A DNA stretch of 64,000 nt from Ignavibacteria bacterium (GTDB lineage Bacteria; Bacteroidota; Ignavibacteria; Kapaibacteriales; UBA4661), in contig JAAFIV010000016.1 in the NCBI GenBank assembly GCA_013298775.1, forward strand, positions 30,394-94,393. The letters run 5' to 3'. Positions within the stretch are counted from its first letter, which is position 1, and the number at the start of each line of letters is the position of its first letter. Under the pieces are notes generated by a model. That model saw only the letters and a list, made by a program, of their open reading frames with translations, ran no database searches and was not told the DNA's origin. The position numbers were made by a program, and so were the translations under genes. Below, piece by piece: positions 19,301 through 26,534 of the stretch.

Positions 19301-19728
19301 ACACAACAACAACGGTTCAGAATTTCCGTTTGCCGGAAGAATTGCAACTGCGTATCAATTTCCCAAGCGCACAGTTTGGCAATCCAAACCCGTACATCCT
19401 TGATTCTAACGGCACGGCAACGACAATTCGCTGGCAAGATGAGATTGACCGTGTTGTGAAAAACTTGTTGCTGTTTAAGTCGTTTATTGCAAAGCTGTCT
19501 GTTATCGGGCATACCGACGATACCTCGGACGACGCATACAATCTCAAACTTGGGCAAAATCGAGCGGAATTTGTCGTAGCAGAATTAGTCAAACGAGGCA
19601 TCCCTGCTGAAATTCTGCAAGCTGGATCGGAGGGCGAAACCAAGCTGCTACCGCGCCGGACAGAAGAAAACACCGAATTGTACCGCGCACGCTGTCGCCG
19701 TGTAGAACTCGTGAAAACAAAGCGATAA
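16318..19728 (+). CDS. large envelope protein: barrel-like domain, VWA, CarboxypepD_reg repeats, OmpA-like C-terminus
   Basis: 1136 residues from ATG 16318, chosen for GGAG six bases upstream and a clean signal peptide (MVYFFLSVLACF, ending ILAQ); the frame is open back to a TTG at 16258. Residues ~25-330 begin with a GDATAVGWNPALLGT segment like PorV/PorQ or UPF0164 outer-membrane proteins. A von Willebrand A domain starts near 450 (LIIDCSGSM, a DxSxS metal site). About four carboxypeptidase-regulatory-like beta repeats follow (roughly 605-1000). The end is an OmpA-type peptidoglycan-binding domain (GHTDD, NRAEFV). It probably bridges outer membrane and cell wall. It is not PorE, which has TPR and WD40 parts. 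A bidirectional terminator separates it from the convergent cyclase. Confidence 0.85.
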   Translation: MVYFFLSVLACFLCLFPASILAQTTTFPRESILAPEAMTNRRTTFFGDATAVGWNPALLGTRKTLDLVVVAPMGADLLSLTGQVGVFTRLSGFGVGYVANTNPVNAASGELYAGLGLPILDDLLWFGASGRLVNPGNIQDIQLSSLRYNGALLLKPVNGLYLSGGVTTMSVDSWTSERAVGTSTPRHVRTSPDSMSIYGGVVYSPTNWISVFANYTSPPLFATGLAGSVSPASPQSALNLDIGTSLTLFNDLLIASGNYHVGRNAFRVSAELNLAAFGVGVMADPLAGFGNRTLFARLSNDQARNISAVLGVRTDDDGCRVPIDTSQQRNPAQLLSLLKQENKPLFDTLTKLSSNPDLLYKTIQQRYYDRQKPLRSVSGEEIAIASKQNYALQVLDADNSKFPQVSVVIRAVDTTTGRVVSGLGESDFSFRDPLNKMVSVKPSDTTSSVPLDVVLIIDCSGSMQNKIDETRANARKFVDALRKRGADYRIGCILYGLYVVDVLQPTNDFVKFENFIAKARANQPDEYAPEAFEELLRTKFRPDAERVAILITDELTYTGGYRNGVEADIVPRLWDKRIKLEKIIKPCDNNGGGTAYATLGQEFNIKDSFERILNAISSELTTTYNITYRRNEKTTALTGMVKNETGAPLPAKITLTDTLQNSIGPLENEPVAGRFITPIAEGKRYTVRVEPSDIANYEPVLKSVNLASAQHGDTVQMPDIVIKRVVKPVILRGNVTNQEGQPIPSEISLTELDSAGTTLASELVPTDEQTARYEKKYAEGKTFTVFVDATSEKLRDEYIPQASEMAFRRALQGDTVVYNYVLNRYPKESSIIGKITVKQPSEQGLSGVNVTATDVATNAKAGETVSGDGGLFRLTLPKGKTYNLTFSTLEYYSDSLLVKLPKRDTTTAQILNIPPLLWKRIILTGKVEAEKTGVPVPSALVVTQRDSTSENIIQVSTQADGTYRMVVPKEMPLRLTAQSGEYFFTSSTAYFNRNDTTTTVQNFRLPEELQLRINFPSAQFGNPNPYILDSNGTATTIRWQDEIDRVVKNLLLFKSFIAKLSVIGHTDDTSDDAYNLKLGQNRAEFVVAELVKRGIPAEILQAGSEGETKLLPRRTEENTELYRARCRRVELVKTKR

Positions 19729-19776
19729 AAAAATCTTGAATTCAAAAGTGACAAACCAACATCGCAGCAAAAACTC

Positions 19777-19811
19777 AAAAGCCTCATCAAATCTCGCTTG
19801 ATGAGGCTTTT
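19777..19811. terminator. bidirectional rho-independent terminator
   Basis: A 14-bp perfect stem (AAAAGCCTCATCAA at 19777-19790 pairing with 19798-19811) with a 7-base loop ends in T runs on both strands. It lies between the convergent envelope-protein gene (stop 19728) and the cyclase gene (stop 19813). Confidence 0.9.
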
Positions 19812-19812
19812 G

Positions 19813-21717
19813 TTATACATACTCTTCCACAAGAAGTTCTTCTTCCACAGCCGATAATACCATCTGTTCGTCGTGGTCTTCCAGCACATCGGTCGAAGAA
19901 AGAAACCATGTCCGCATTGCGCCTTTGCCTTTTACTTCAATCTCGCCGCGCTCCTCGAAATGAAAGGTATTGGTTTTTATGTGGTAGTTGCTTGTCAGGG
20001 GTGCTGGTGAATTGAGTGCCTGATACACTTGCTGCGAGATATGCACTTTTCCTGCTTCCCCATGAGATTCCATGCGGCTTGCCGTATTTACGGTATCACC
20101 CCAAATGTCGTACACAAATTTACTTTTGCCAATCACACCAGCAACTGCGCCACCGGTGTGGATTCCTATACGTGCTTGTACTCGGTATTGTTTACCCAAA
20201 TCCCTCATCAAACCTTGTACAGCGAGCGCGAAAATGGCTGCTTGGCGAACATGCTCTTCATTGCGAAACGGCAATCCCGCAACTGCCATATACGCATCGC
20301 CAATAGTTTTTATTTTTTCTAAACCAATGTGCGTGCAGAGGTCGTCGAATTCCGAAAAAAGGTGGTCGAGCATACCCACAATATGCACCGCCGAATACAG
20401 CTCTGCAAGGCGCGTAAAACCTACAAGATCAATGAACACAACCGTAACAGCTTCGTAGGAATCAGCAATACGATATTCTCCTTGCCTGAGGCGTTGTGCA
20501 ATCGGGGTTGGAAGGATATTCAGCAGAAGCCGCTCTATTTCTTGCTGTGCGTGGCTTATTTCCACATTTTTCAAGCGATAAATTTCCGCTTCTTTTTGCG
20601 CACGTTCCATTTCAAATCCTTGTTGCAAATACTTCACAGACCGCTTCCCGTCTTGCATTGCGGTTTGTTCGCGAATAGCATGAAAGGTTTCCAAATGCTG
20701 GTACGCTTCTTCAAACTTCTGCAACGATTTATAGACCAGCGACAATGATTCATGCACCCGTGCAACGAGAGTAAGCAACGACGAGGCTCCGAGCAATTTC
20801 TCCGCTTCAAGCAAGTATTCAAGCGCAGTTTCAGGGCGTTCCACGTTTCGGTATATTTCCCCAAGCGCGAATTGCACCTGCCCTAATTCTTTTGGTGTTC
20901 CATGATGCTTTGCCACCTCAAATGCCGTAAAAAGCAGCTCCAATGCTTTGTCGTAGCGTTCTTCGGAAGAATATACATCAGCAACACCCAAAAGCGAAGT
21001 ACATACTCCCGCGATATGCTCTTGATGTTTGTAACTTGTGAGAGCCTGCTCAAAATACACCAATGCCTGCCGCATGCCGCGTAAATACTTGTGAGCAGTG
21101 GCTATACTGAGAAAAACAGCAGGTTTGCGCACGACAATACGTTGCTGCACATCGTCATCGTCGGTCGGGGAATTTTCTAAGAGGCGCAGGGCTTCGCGGT
21201 AGTATTGAAGAGCAGTTTGGGCATCTTCTATGCCTAAATACGCATCTCCTATGGAGGAGCAAGCAGAGGATTCCAACACGGAAAACGTTTGTTCTTGAGC
21301 AATGGTGCGGGCTTTGGTTAAATACTCTAACGCAGTGGTGAACATGGAAATACGGCAATAGCAAACACCCAGTTGCCATGCGGCTTTCGCATGAAGTTCA
21401 GCATATTGGCGGGCTTCGGCGTGATTCATAATCCGAAAAAGGCGCGGTAATACTTCATCGAAAATACCTTCTTCTGCTTGGACAACGGCAAGCGCGTATT
21501 CGGCATAGTAATCTTCTCCCAAGAATATACCATGAAACCCTTCAAGTTTACGCTTTCGTGCGGCTTCCAGAGCTTCTTCTGCACGAAGTTTTGCAGAATG
21601 AACATCACCACAAACAACAAGCCCCTCAGCAATTTCACTCAACTGCACCACAAAATAGCGACTTTCGCTCTGTAAATTCGCATATCTATCGTGGAAGTAT
21701 TGCGTACATGCGTTCAT
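19813..21717 (-). CDS. soluble TPR adenylate cyclase
   Basis: 634 residues without a signal peptide or membrane helix, so it should be cytosolic, unlike the cyclases at 3223 and 14175. Residues ~30-350 form a long TPR array, then a helical linker and the motif LLLNILPTPIAQRLRQGE. The catalytic domain has Asp430 and Asp474 (metal), Lys470 and Asp537 (adenine), and Asn544 and Arg548 (transition state), so it should make cAMP. The last ~25 residues are acidic. TPR repeats probably bind a partner protein. It follows the degenerate kinase at 21762 by only 44 bp on the same strand, so the two are probably co-transcribed and may work together; that link is an inference. Confidence 0.92.
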   Translation of the reverse strand: MNACTQYFHDRYANLQSESRYFVVQLSEIAEGLVVCGDVHSAKLRAEEALEAARKRKLEGFHGIFLGEDYYAEYALAVVQAEEGIFDEVLPRLFRIMNHAEARQYAELHAKAAWQLGVCYCRISMFTTALEYLTKARTIAQEQTFSVLESSACSSIGDAYLGIEDAQTALQYYREALRLLENSPTDDDDVQQRIVVRKPAVFLSIATAHKYLRGMRQALVYFEQALTSYKHQEHIAGVCTSLLGVADVYSSEERYDKALELLFTAFEVAKHHGTPKELGQVQFALGEIYRNVERPETALEYLLEAEKLLGASSLLTLVARVHESLSLVYKSLQKFEEAYQHLETFHAIREQTAMQDGKRSVKYLQQGFEMERAQKEAEIYRLKNVEISHAQQEIERLLLNILPTPIAQRLRQGEYRIADSYEAVTVVFIDLVGFTRLAELYSAVHIVGMLDHLFSEFDDLCTHIGLEKIKTIGDAYMAVAGLPFRNEEHVRQAAIFALAVQGLMRDLGKQYRVQARIGIHTGGAVAGVIGKSKFVYDIWGDTVNTASRMESHGEAGKVHISQQVYQALNSPAPLTSNYHIKTNTFHFEERGEIEVKGKGAMRTWFLSSTDVLEDHDEQMVLSAVEEELLVEEYV

Positions 21718-21761
21718 ACCGACGAGTGAAAAATCAATGAATGATAGAGCAAAGCTCGTAT

Positions 21762-23906
21762 TTACGCCTCTTTCGGAAGCTCAATGACAAATGTGGCTCC
21801 TTTATCGAACTTGCCTTCGTACCACACTTTTCCTTTCATTCCCTCAATAAACTTTTTCACCACCGAAAGCTCAACACCAGTTTTCTCCCCAACTGCTTCT
21901 CGCGGCGATAATCGAATATATTTTCCAAAAATTTTCTTCACTTCTTCGTGAGTTCGTATGCTTCCTTCATCTTCAATTTCAATGCGGAGTTTCATATTGC
22001 GCGATTCCACCCGAACCCAGATATTACCGTTGTTTTCGGTTACGGCAAGAGCGTTTGTCATCAAAATTTCTAATGCTGTTGCAAGGGCTTGTTCGTCGCT
22101 TAAAACAATGCTTTCGGGCGTGGTATTGGTAAAATGAATGGAAATTTCGCGCTCCTCCGCAGGAACTTTATATTTCCACACCGTTGCTTCAAGCATTGGA
22201 GCAACAAGGCGCGGAATCAGGAAAATGCGCTCGCCGTAGGATTCCATGCGATTTATTTCCAATAAATTCTTTACCAAATCCAACATTTTATCGGAGGTTT
22301 GGACAAGATTTTTGGAAGCCTCTATCGTTTCTTCTGGTGCGACGCTTGTTTCCGCCAGACGCTTTTCAATCTGCTCGGCATATTCTCGCACTGCTGTAAG
22401 CGGCGTAGAAAAATCGTTGGCAAATATATCAAACAGTTCGCTTTTTTCTGATTCTCGCTCTTCCAAAAACTGTACAGCATTATTCAACGAGGAGTTATAT
22501 TCCATGAGGAGTTTAGAGGTTTTTGTCAATTCCTCAGCTTGCTGTTTGAGTTCAAGATTTTGATGCGCAATGACGCTATTTGCTTCCAAAAGTTCAGTGT
22601 TTCGCTTTTCCACCTGTCGCTTTGTTTTTCGACTAATGTACGCAATGTACGCCAATGCCGCTCCAATAACCAGCACCAAGCCAATCACCAACCAAAGGCG
22701 TTGCTGCAAAATGCGCTCTTGAATTTGCTCTTGCTCGAGTATCTTTTTTTCGGCTGTAACCCGCACTAATTCTGCTTCTTCGAGTGCCTCATTTAAATCA
22801 CTTCGGTATTCAATTTTCACCAAAGAATCTTGCTCTTGCTCAAATCGTTTGCGGTACGTGAGTGCCTGTTGAAAATTACCTTCTGCCTCGTACACCTCAG
22901 AAACTCGCTCCAACGCCTCTACCGTTTCTAAAATATTTCGCGCTTTTTCTGCCCACAACAAGTTTTTCTGTGCGTATTCTTTCGCAAGTTTTTGATTGCC
23001 CATTTTTGAATACACGCTCGAAACCTGCCTATGGGAAATTGCAATAGAGTAGTTTATTTTCGCCTGTTCACGCAATGCTAACCCCTGCAAAGCGCATAAT
23101 AACGCCTTGGGAAGATTATTCAATCCCACGTAGCAAATACTCATGCTGTTCCACGCCCAGCCTTCAGGACGAGGTAATTTTAAGAAATATGCAAGTGTTT
23201 GTGCTTCTTTGTGGTAGGTAAGCGCACTATCAAATATCTGCCGACGGCGGTAAATGCGCCCTGTGGCGTTCAGTGCTTCCACCAATAATGTAGAATCATT
23301 TTTTGCACGTCCATACTTCACCGATTCTTGTAAAATGTGAATAGCGTAGGGAAGGTTTACAGAATCGTACACTTTCCGCGTGATTTGCTGCCCAACCGCA
23401 GAACCAAGCGCGAATTTTGAATATGCAAGAGCTGCACTATCGCCTAGTCGTTGCGCCTGTTGAAACAAGCTGTTTGCTTGGCGGAAACCTTCTTGAATAT
23501 GTCCTCTATCTACCTCAGCGACCGCAGCAAGCGACTCCACGACGATTCGCGTACTTTCATCGCCTTGTTTTTTGGCAAGGCGAGAGGCTTGTCGTGCATA
23601 CAACACCGTGCTGTCGGGGTTGATAAATTGAAATGACAATACCTTTGAAACAGCTTCAGTCACAGCTTCGTTTTGGTCTTGTGCATGGGAAACAGGCACA
23701 ACAACAACCAAAAGGAAAAACTGTAACACAAGATGCAACAAGGCTTGTGGGTATGAACAGAGAACGAGGTTGGTAGAAAAGCGCACGCAAATAAAAGGAA
23801 AATTGATAGAATGCAAGCCGACGACGGCAACGACGATAATGACAAATGAGTATTCTTTCGGCAATGTGCAAGAAATACTCTTTATCGGCTTTGTACATGG
23901 AAACAA
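21762..23906 (-). CDS. TPR sensor with degenerate histidine kinase domain (probable pseudokinase)
   Basis: 714 residues arranged like the other TPR kinases: N-terminal hydrophobic segments, TPR array (about 100-360), membrane helix (404-425), coiled coil, then HisKA and HATPase_c. The key motifs are broken. The H box reads FANDFSTPL, with Asn497 in place of the phospho-accepting His. The G1 box reads DEGSI instead of DEGPG, and the G2 box reads TGVEL instead of TGLGL (Glu679). Asn618 of the N box is kept. The frame is long and intact, so this is a conserved-looking pseudokinase rather than simple decay. The N-terminal region has no ATG; the frame opens at a TTG (23906), and another TTG at the signal-peptide-like segment is possible. 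It may regulate the adjacent cyclase or a true kinase. Confidence 0.85.
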   Translation of the reverse strand: MFPCTKPIKSISCTLPKEYSFVIIVVAVVGLHSINFPFICVRFSTNLVLCSYPQALLHLVLQFFLLVVVVPVSHAQDQNEAVTEAVSKVLSFQFINPDSTVLYARQASRLAKKQGDESTRIVVESLAAVAEVDRGHIQEGFRQANSLFQQAQRLGDSAALAYSKFALGSAVGQQITRKVYDSVNLPYAIHILQESVKYGRAKNDSTLLVEALNATGRIYRRRQIFDSALTYHKEAQTLAYFLKLPRPEGWAWNSMSICYVGLNNLPKALLCALQGLALREQAKINYSIAISHRQVSSVYSKMGNQKLAKEYAQKNLLWAEKARNILETVEALERVSEVYEAEGNFQQALTYRKRFEQEQDSLVKIEYRSDLNEALEEAELVRVTAEKKILEQEQIQERILQQRLWLVIGLVLVIGAALAYIAYISRKTKRQVEKRNTELLEANSVIAHQNLELKQQAEELTKTSKLLMEYNSSLNNAVQFLEERESEKSELFDIFANDFSTPLTAVREYAEQIEKRLAETSVAPEETIEASKNLVQTSDKMLDLVKNLLEINRMESYGERIFLIPRLVAPMLEATVWKYKVPAEEREISIHFTNTTPESIVLSDEQALATALEILMTNALAVTENNGNIWVRVESRNMKLRIEIEDEGSIRTHEEVKKIFGKYIRLSPREAVGEKTGVELSVVKKFIEGMKGKVWYEGKFDKGATFVIELPKEA

Positions 23907-24005
23907 GTAAAATACGGAGAAATAAGGAAACCACCAACCGAAAGAATTATCATTTGAAGGAAGGTGTGAAGCGGGTTTGAAGGAATTACAGCATAAATAA
24001 ATGCA

Positions 24006-26276
24006 CTATACTTTCGGAAATTCCACAATAAACGTCGCACCATTCCCCAATTCCGACTCGCACCACACCTTGCCGTTCATTGCTTCGACCATTTTTTTAA
24101 CAATGCTCAAGCCCAGACCAGTGCTGTCTTCGCCATCGGTTGGGCGAGCGGTCAAGCGGACAAATTTTCCGAAGAGTTTCTTCATATCATCTGGCGAAAT
24201 GCCAGGACCTTCGTCGGCAACTTCGACGCGAAGAAACGAGGAAATTTCGCCAGTATCTTGCTTCATTGTTCCTGCTTTAGTTTTCAAGCGGATAAAAACA
24301 TTTTTCCCTTTTGGCGAATACTTTACCGCATTTGAAACAAGATTTTCCAATGCTTCCATGAGAGCAGATTTATCGCCCATGACCATGAGCTTCGCATCGG
24401 CGGTTTCTTGGGAATACTGCAAACGAATATTTTTTGCTTCTGCCCGCTCACGGTAGTCTTCAACAATATTTCCCGTGATTTCAGCAAGATTCACTGGCTC
24501 AACCGTAAAGTTGAACTGACCAGATTCTATCGCATTGACATCAAGCAAATTCTTAATAATTTCCATCATGCGTTTTGAGGTACTCATGATATTTTCCAAG
24601 CGGTCTTGAAGCTGCTCCTCTGTGATTTTATCGCGGTAGGAAAGAACTATCGAAGCGGACATCGTTATCGAAGAAAGCGGATTTTTCAAGTCGTGGGCGG
24701 CAATTCCTAAAAACTCATTTTTCTCGCGATTGAGTTCTTCCAGTTGAAGATTTTTTTCTTGCAAGGTCGAATTTGCGAGTTCAATCTCCCGCGATTGCTC
24801 ATCTAAAATGGAAAGTTGTCGTTGAATTTCATCATTGCTTTCGGCAAGAGCTTTTGTGCGTTGCACAACCTTTTCTTCAAGGCGCGTATTTGCTTGCTTT
24901 TGCAGTTCCAATGCTTCTTTTTGCGCTTCTTCTTTTTGCTTTTTCAGTAAACGATATTGCCCCGCCAAACCAAACGAAAACAGCACTCCTTCTATCGCGG
25001 AGGCAATTTCCACACTATGCACCGTGAAAGTATTTGATGGAAAAATGCCAATATTCCGAAACGACGTAACAACAGCACCAATCACGAAAGCACCAATAGC
25101 AACAAGGAAATACGCTGCACTCCGCTGCCCTTTTCGCCAAACACCAACGCTACTCACACAACACAACAGCGAACACACCAGCACGAATATCGCACCAATT
25201 CGTGCAACTGGACGGTATGGTAAAAACATCGCGCCAATAGCACCCACATACCCAAACCAAGCGATTCCACGATGGATGGTATCTAAAAAGGGCGCGAAAC
25301 GAAAGGTCTGAAGGAAGGCGCGTCCGAACACCGATAAGCTCCCGAAGGTCATAAACACTGCTACGAGCGTGGAGGTATTCACGAGCAAAGGATAATCGCC
25401 AAGAAGAAATTGACTATACCCCGCCGTTGCAGCATAATACCCCGCCGTTGAGAGAAGATATAGCACAAAACTGAGATACGACGGGACTTTCATGGTAAAA
25501 TACAAAACGATATTCAGCAGAATAAGCGTCAGTAAGGCACCAAAAATGCATCCATAAAAAACATCAATTTCCGTATTTGCGCGGCTATATTCTTTCGGGC
25601 GGTACAACGTAAGAGGCACTTGCAGAGAGCTTTCCGTGCGGACTTTGAGGTATATCCAATGAACATCGGCATCGTTCAAGGACAGCGGAAAAACGAAATT
25701 ACGTGCGGGATACAAACGCTTGCTGAACACAAAGTGGTCGCCAACGACTATTTTTGACCATTCTAGTTCGGATGTTTCAGCGTCTTTATTGATTGAACCC
25801 GCACCCAACTCAGCATGTATGCGGCTTTTAGAAAGATACACAACAACAGTATCAAGCGGCGGATAGTCTAATTCCAACAGCCAATCACCACGCTTGGGTT
25901 CAAGATTTTGTACCTTGAAACGAAACCAATAGCTTGAGGACGTAAAACCAAACGACGGCTTATCTGCGGGCGCAGGAAGCCATTGCAAGGAGGTTTCAGT
26001 ACGAATCTGCTCGAAAGAAATGCTATTGTGCGGGTCTTCGAGATATTCCATCTCATGCCCCACGACACAGGATTGAGTCTCACTATGTAGGCGTAATGCG
26101 GGTTTCTGGGGAATTTGACTATTTTGTGCTTGCCCGTTTTGTGCTTGAGCCATGACAGGAGAAAATTCAAGCAAATGCAAAAAAATACAAGCAAAAACAA
26201 TGTGAATAGCAAAAAGCCTTGAAAAGGTTGTAAAATCTACAATACTCCTCAATATACGAATGAATACAAACAGCAT
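24006..26276 (-). CDS. 7TMR-DISM sensor histidine kinase
   Basis: 756 residues from ATG 26276; the frame extends to a TTG at 26336 that lies inside a repeat element, so the ATG is preferred. In order: membrane/signal segment ending SPVMAQ, 7TMR-DISM extracellular domain (SSYWFRFKV, WLLELDYPPLD), seven membrane helices, long coiled coil, HisKA with AAHDLKNP (His at about 528) and HATPase_c with NAVKYSP, DEGPG and STGLGL. Catalysis should be intact. A short Q/N/A-rich stretch follows the signal peptide. The C-terminal catalytic DNA is very similar to that of the kinases at 29935, 36965 and 42958. No response regulator is adjacent. Confidence 0.92.
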   Translation of the reverse strand: MLFVFIRILRSIVDFTTFSRLFAIHIVFACIFLHLLEFSPVMAQAQNGQAQNSQIPQKPALRLHSETQSCVVGHEMEYLEDPHNSISFEQIRTETSLQWLPAPADKPSFGFTSSSYWFRFKVQNLEPKRGDWLLELDYPPLDTVVVYLSKSRIHAELGAGSINKDAETSELEWSKIVVGDHFVFSKRLYPARNFVFPLSLNDADVHWIYLKVRTESSLQVPLTLYRPKEYSRANTEIDVFYGCIFGALLTLILLNIVLYFTMKVPSYLSFVLYLLSTAGYYAATAGYSQFLLGDYPLLVNTSTLVAVFMTFGSLSVFGRAFLQTFRFAPFLDTIHRGIAWFGYVGAIGAMFLPYRPVARIGAIFVLVCSLLCCVSSVGVWRKGQRSAAYFLVAIGAFVIGAVVTSFRNIGIFPSNTFTVHSVEIASAIEGVLFSFGLAGQYRLLKKQKEEAQKEALELQKQANTRLEEKVVQRTKALAESNDEIQRQLSILDEQSREIELANSTLQEKNLQLEELNREKNEFLGIAAHDLKNPLSSITMSASIVLSYRDKITEEQLQDRLENIMSTSKRMMEIIKNLLDVNAIESGQFNFTVEPVNLAEITGNIVEDYRERAEAKNIRLQYSQETADAKLMVMGDKSALMEALENLVSNAVKYSPKGKNVFIRLKTKAGTMKQDTGEISSFLRVEVADEGPGISPDDMKKLFGKFVRLTARPTDGEDSTGLGLSIVKKMVEAMNGKVWCESELGNGATFIVEFPKV

Positions 26277-26323
26277 GATACCTATCTCCAGTGATGCAAC
26301 ATCACACAAATACGTGACATAAA

Positions 26324-26478
26324 TCACCTTACGCAAGCCCTCGTCGTGCTACCCTCACCCCTCGCTACGCGAGACCCTCTCCCAGAGGGCGAGGGTTGGA
26401 AGGCAAAAGATTCTGAAGCCCTCTCCCTCTGGGAAGAGGGTTGGGTGAGGTCGGTATTGCTTGGTTTCCGTAAGATGA
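26324..26478. mobile_element. 155-bp MITE-like hairpin element flanked by 10-bp direct repeats
   Basis: The exact decamer GTGACATAAA flanks the element (26314-26323 and 26479-26488), as expected of a target-site duplication. Immediately inside lie 10-bp inverted repeats with one mismatch, TCACCTTACG (26324-26333) and CGTAAGATGA (26469-26478). The interior is a hairpin with CCCTCTCCCAGAGGG-type arms similar to the interior of the element at 368-537. There is no coding capacity. It lies between two kinase genes, just upstream of the ATG at 26276. Confidence 0.75.
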
Positions 26479-26534
26479 GTGACATAAAAACGTTACACAA
26501 ACCTATTCACTATGACTTGCAACATCGGAAATGT

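Noticed and set aside
21762..23906. Calling the degenerate kinase a pseudogene
   Set aside because: The frame is open for over 700 codons with TPR, membrane helix and C-terminal signature intact; a maintained pseudokinase is more likely, although the lack of an ATG start leaves some doubt.
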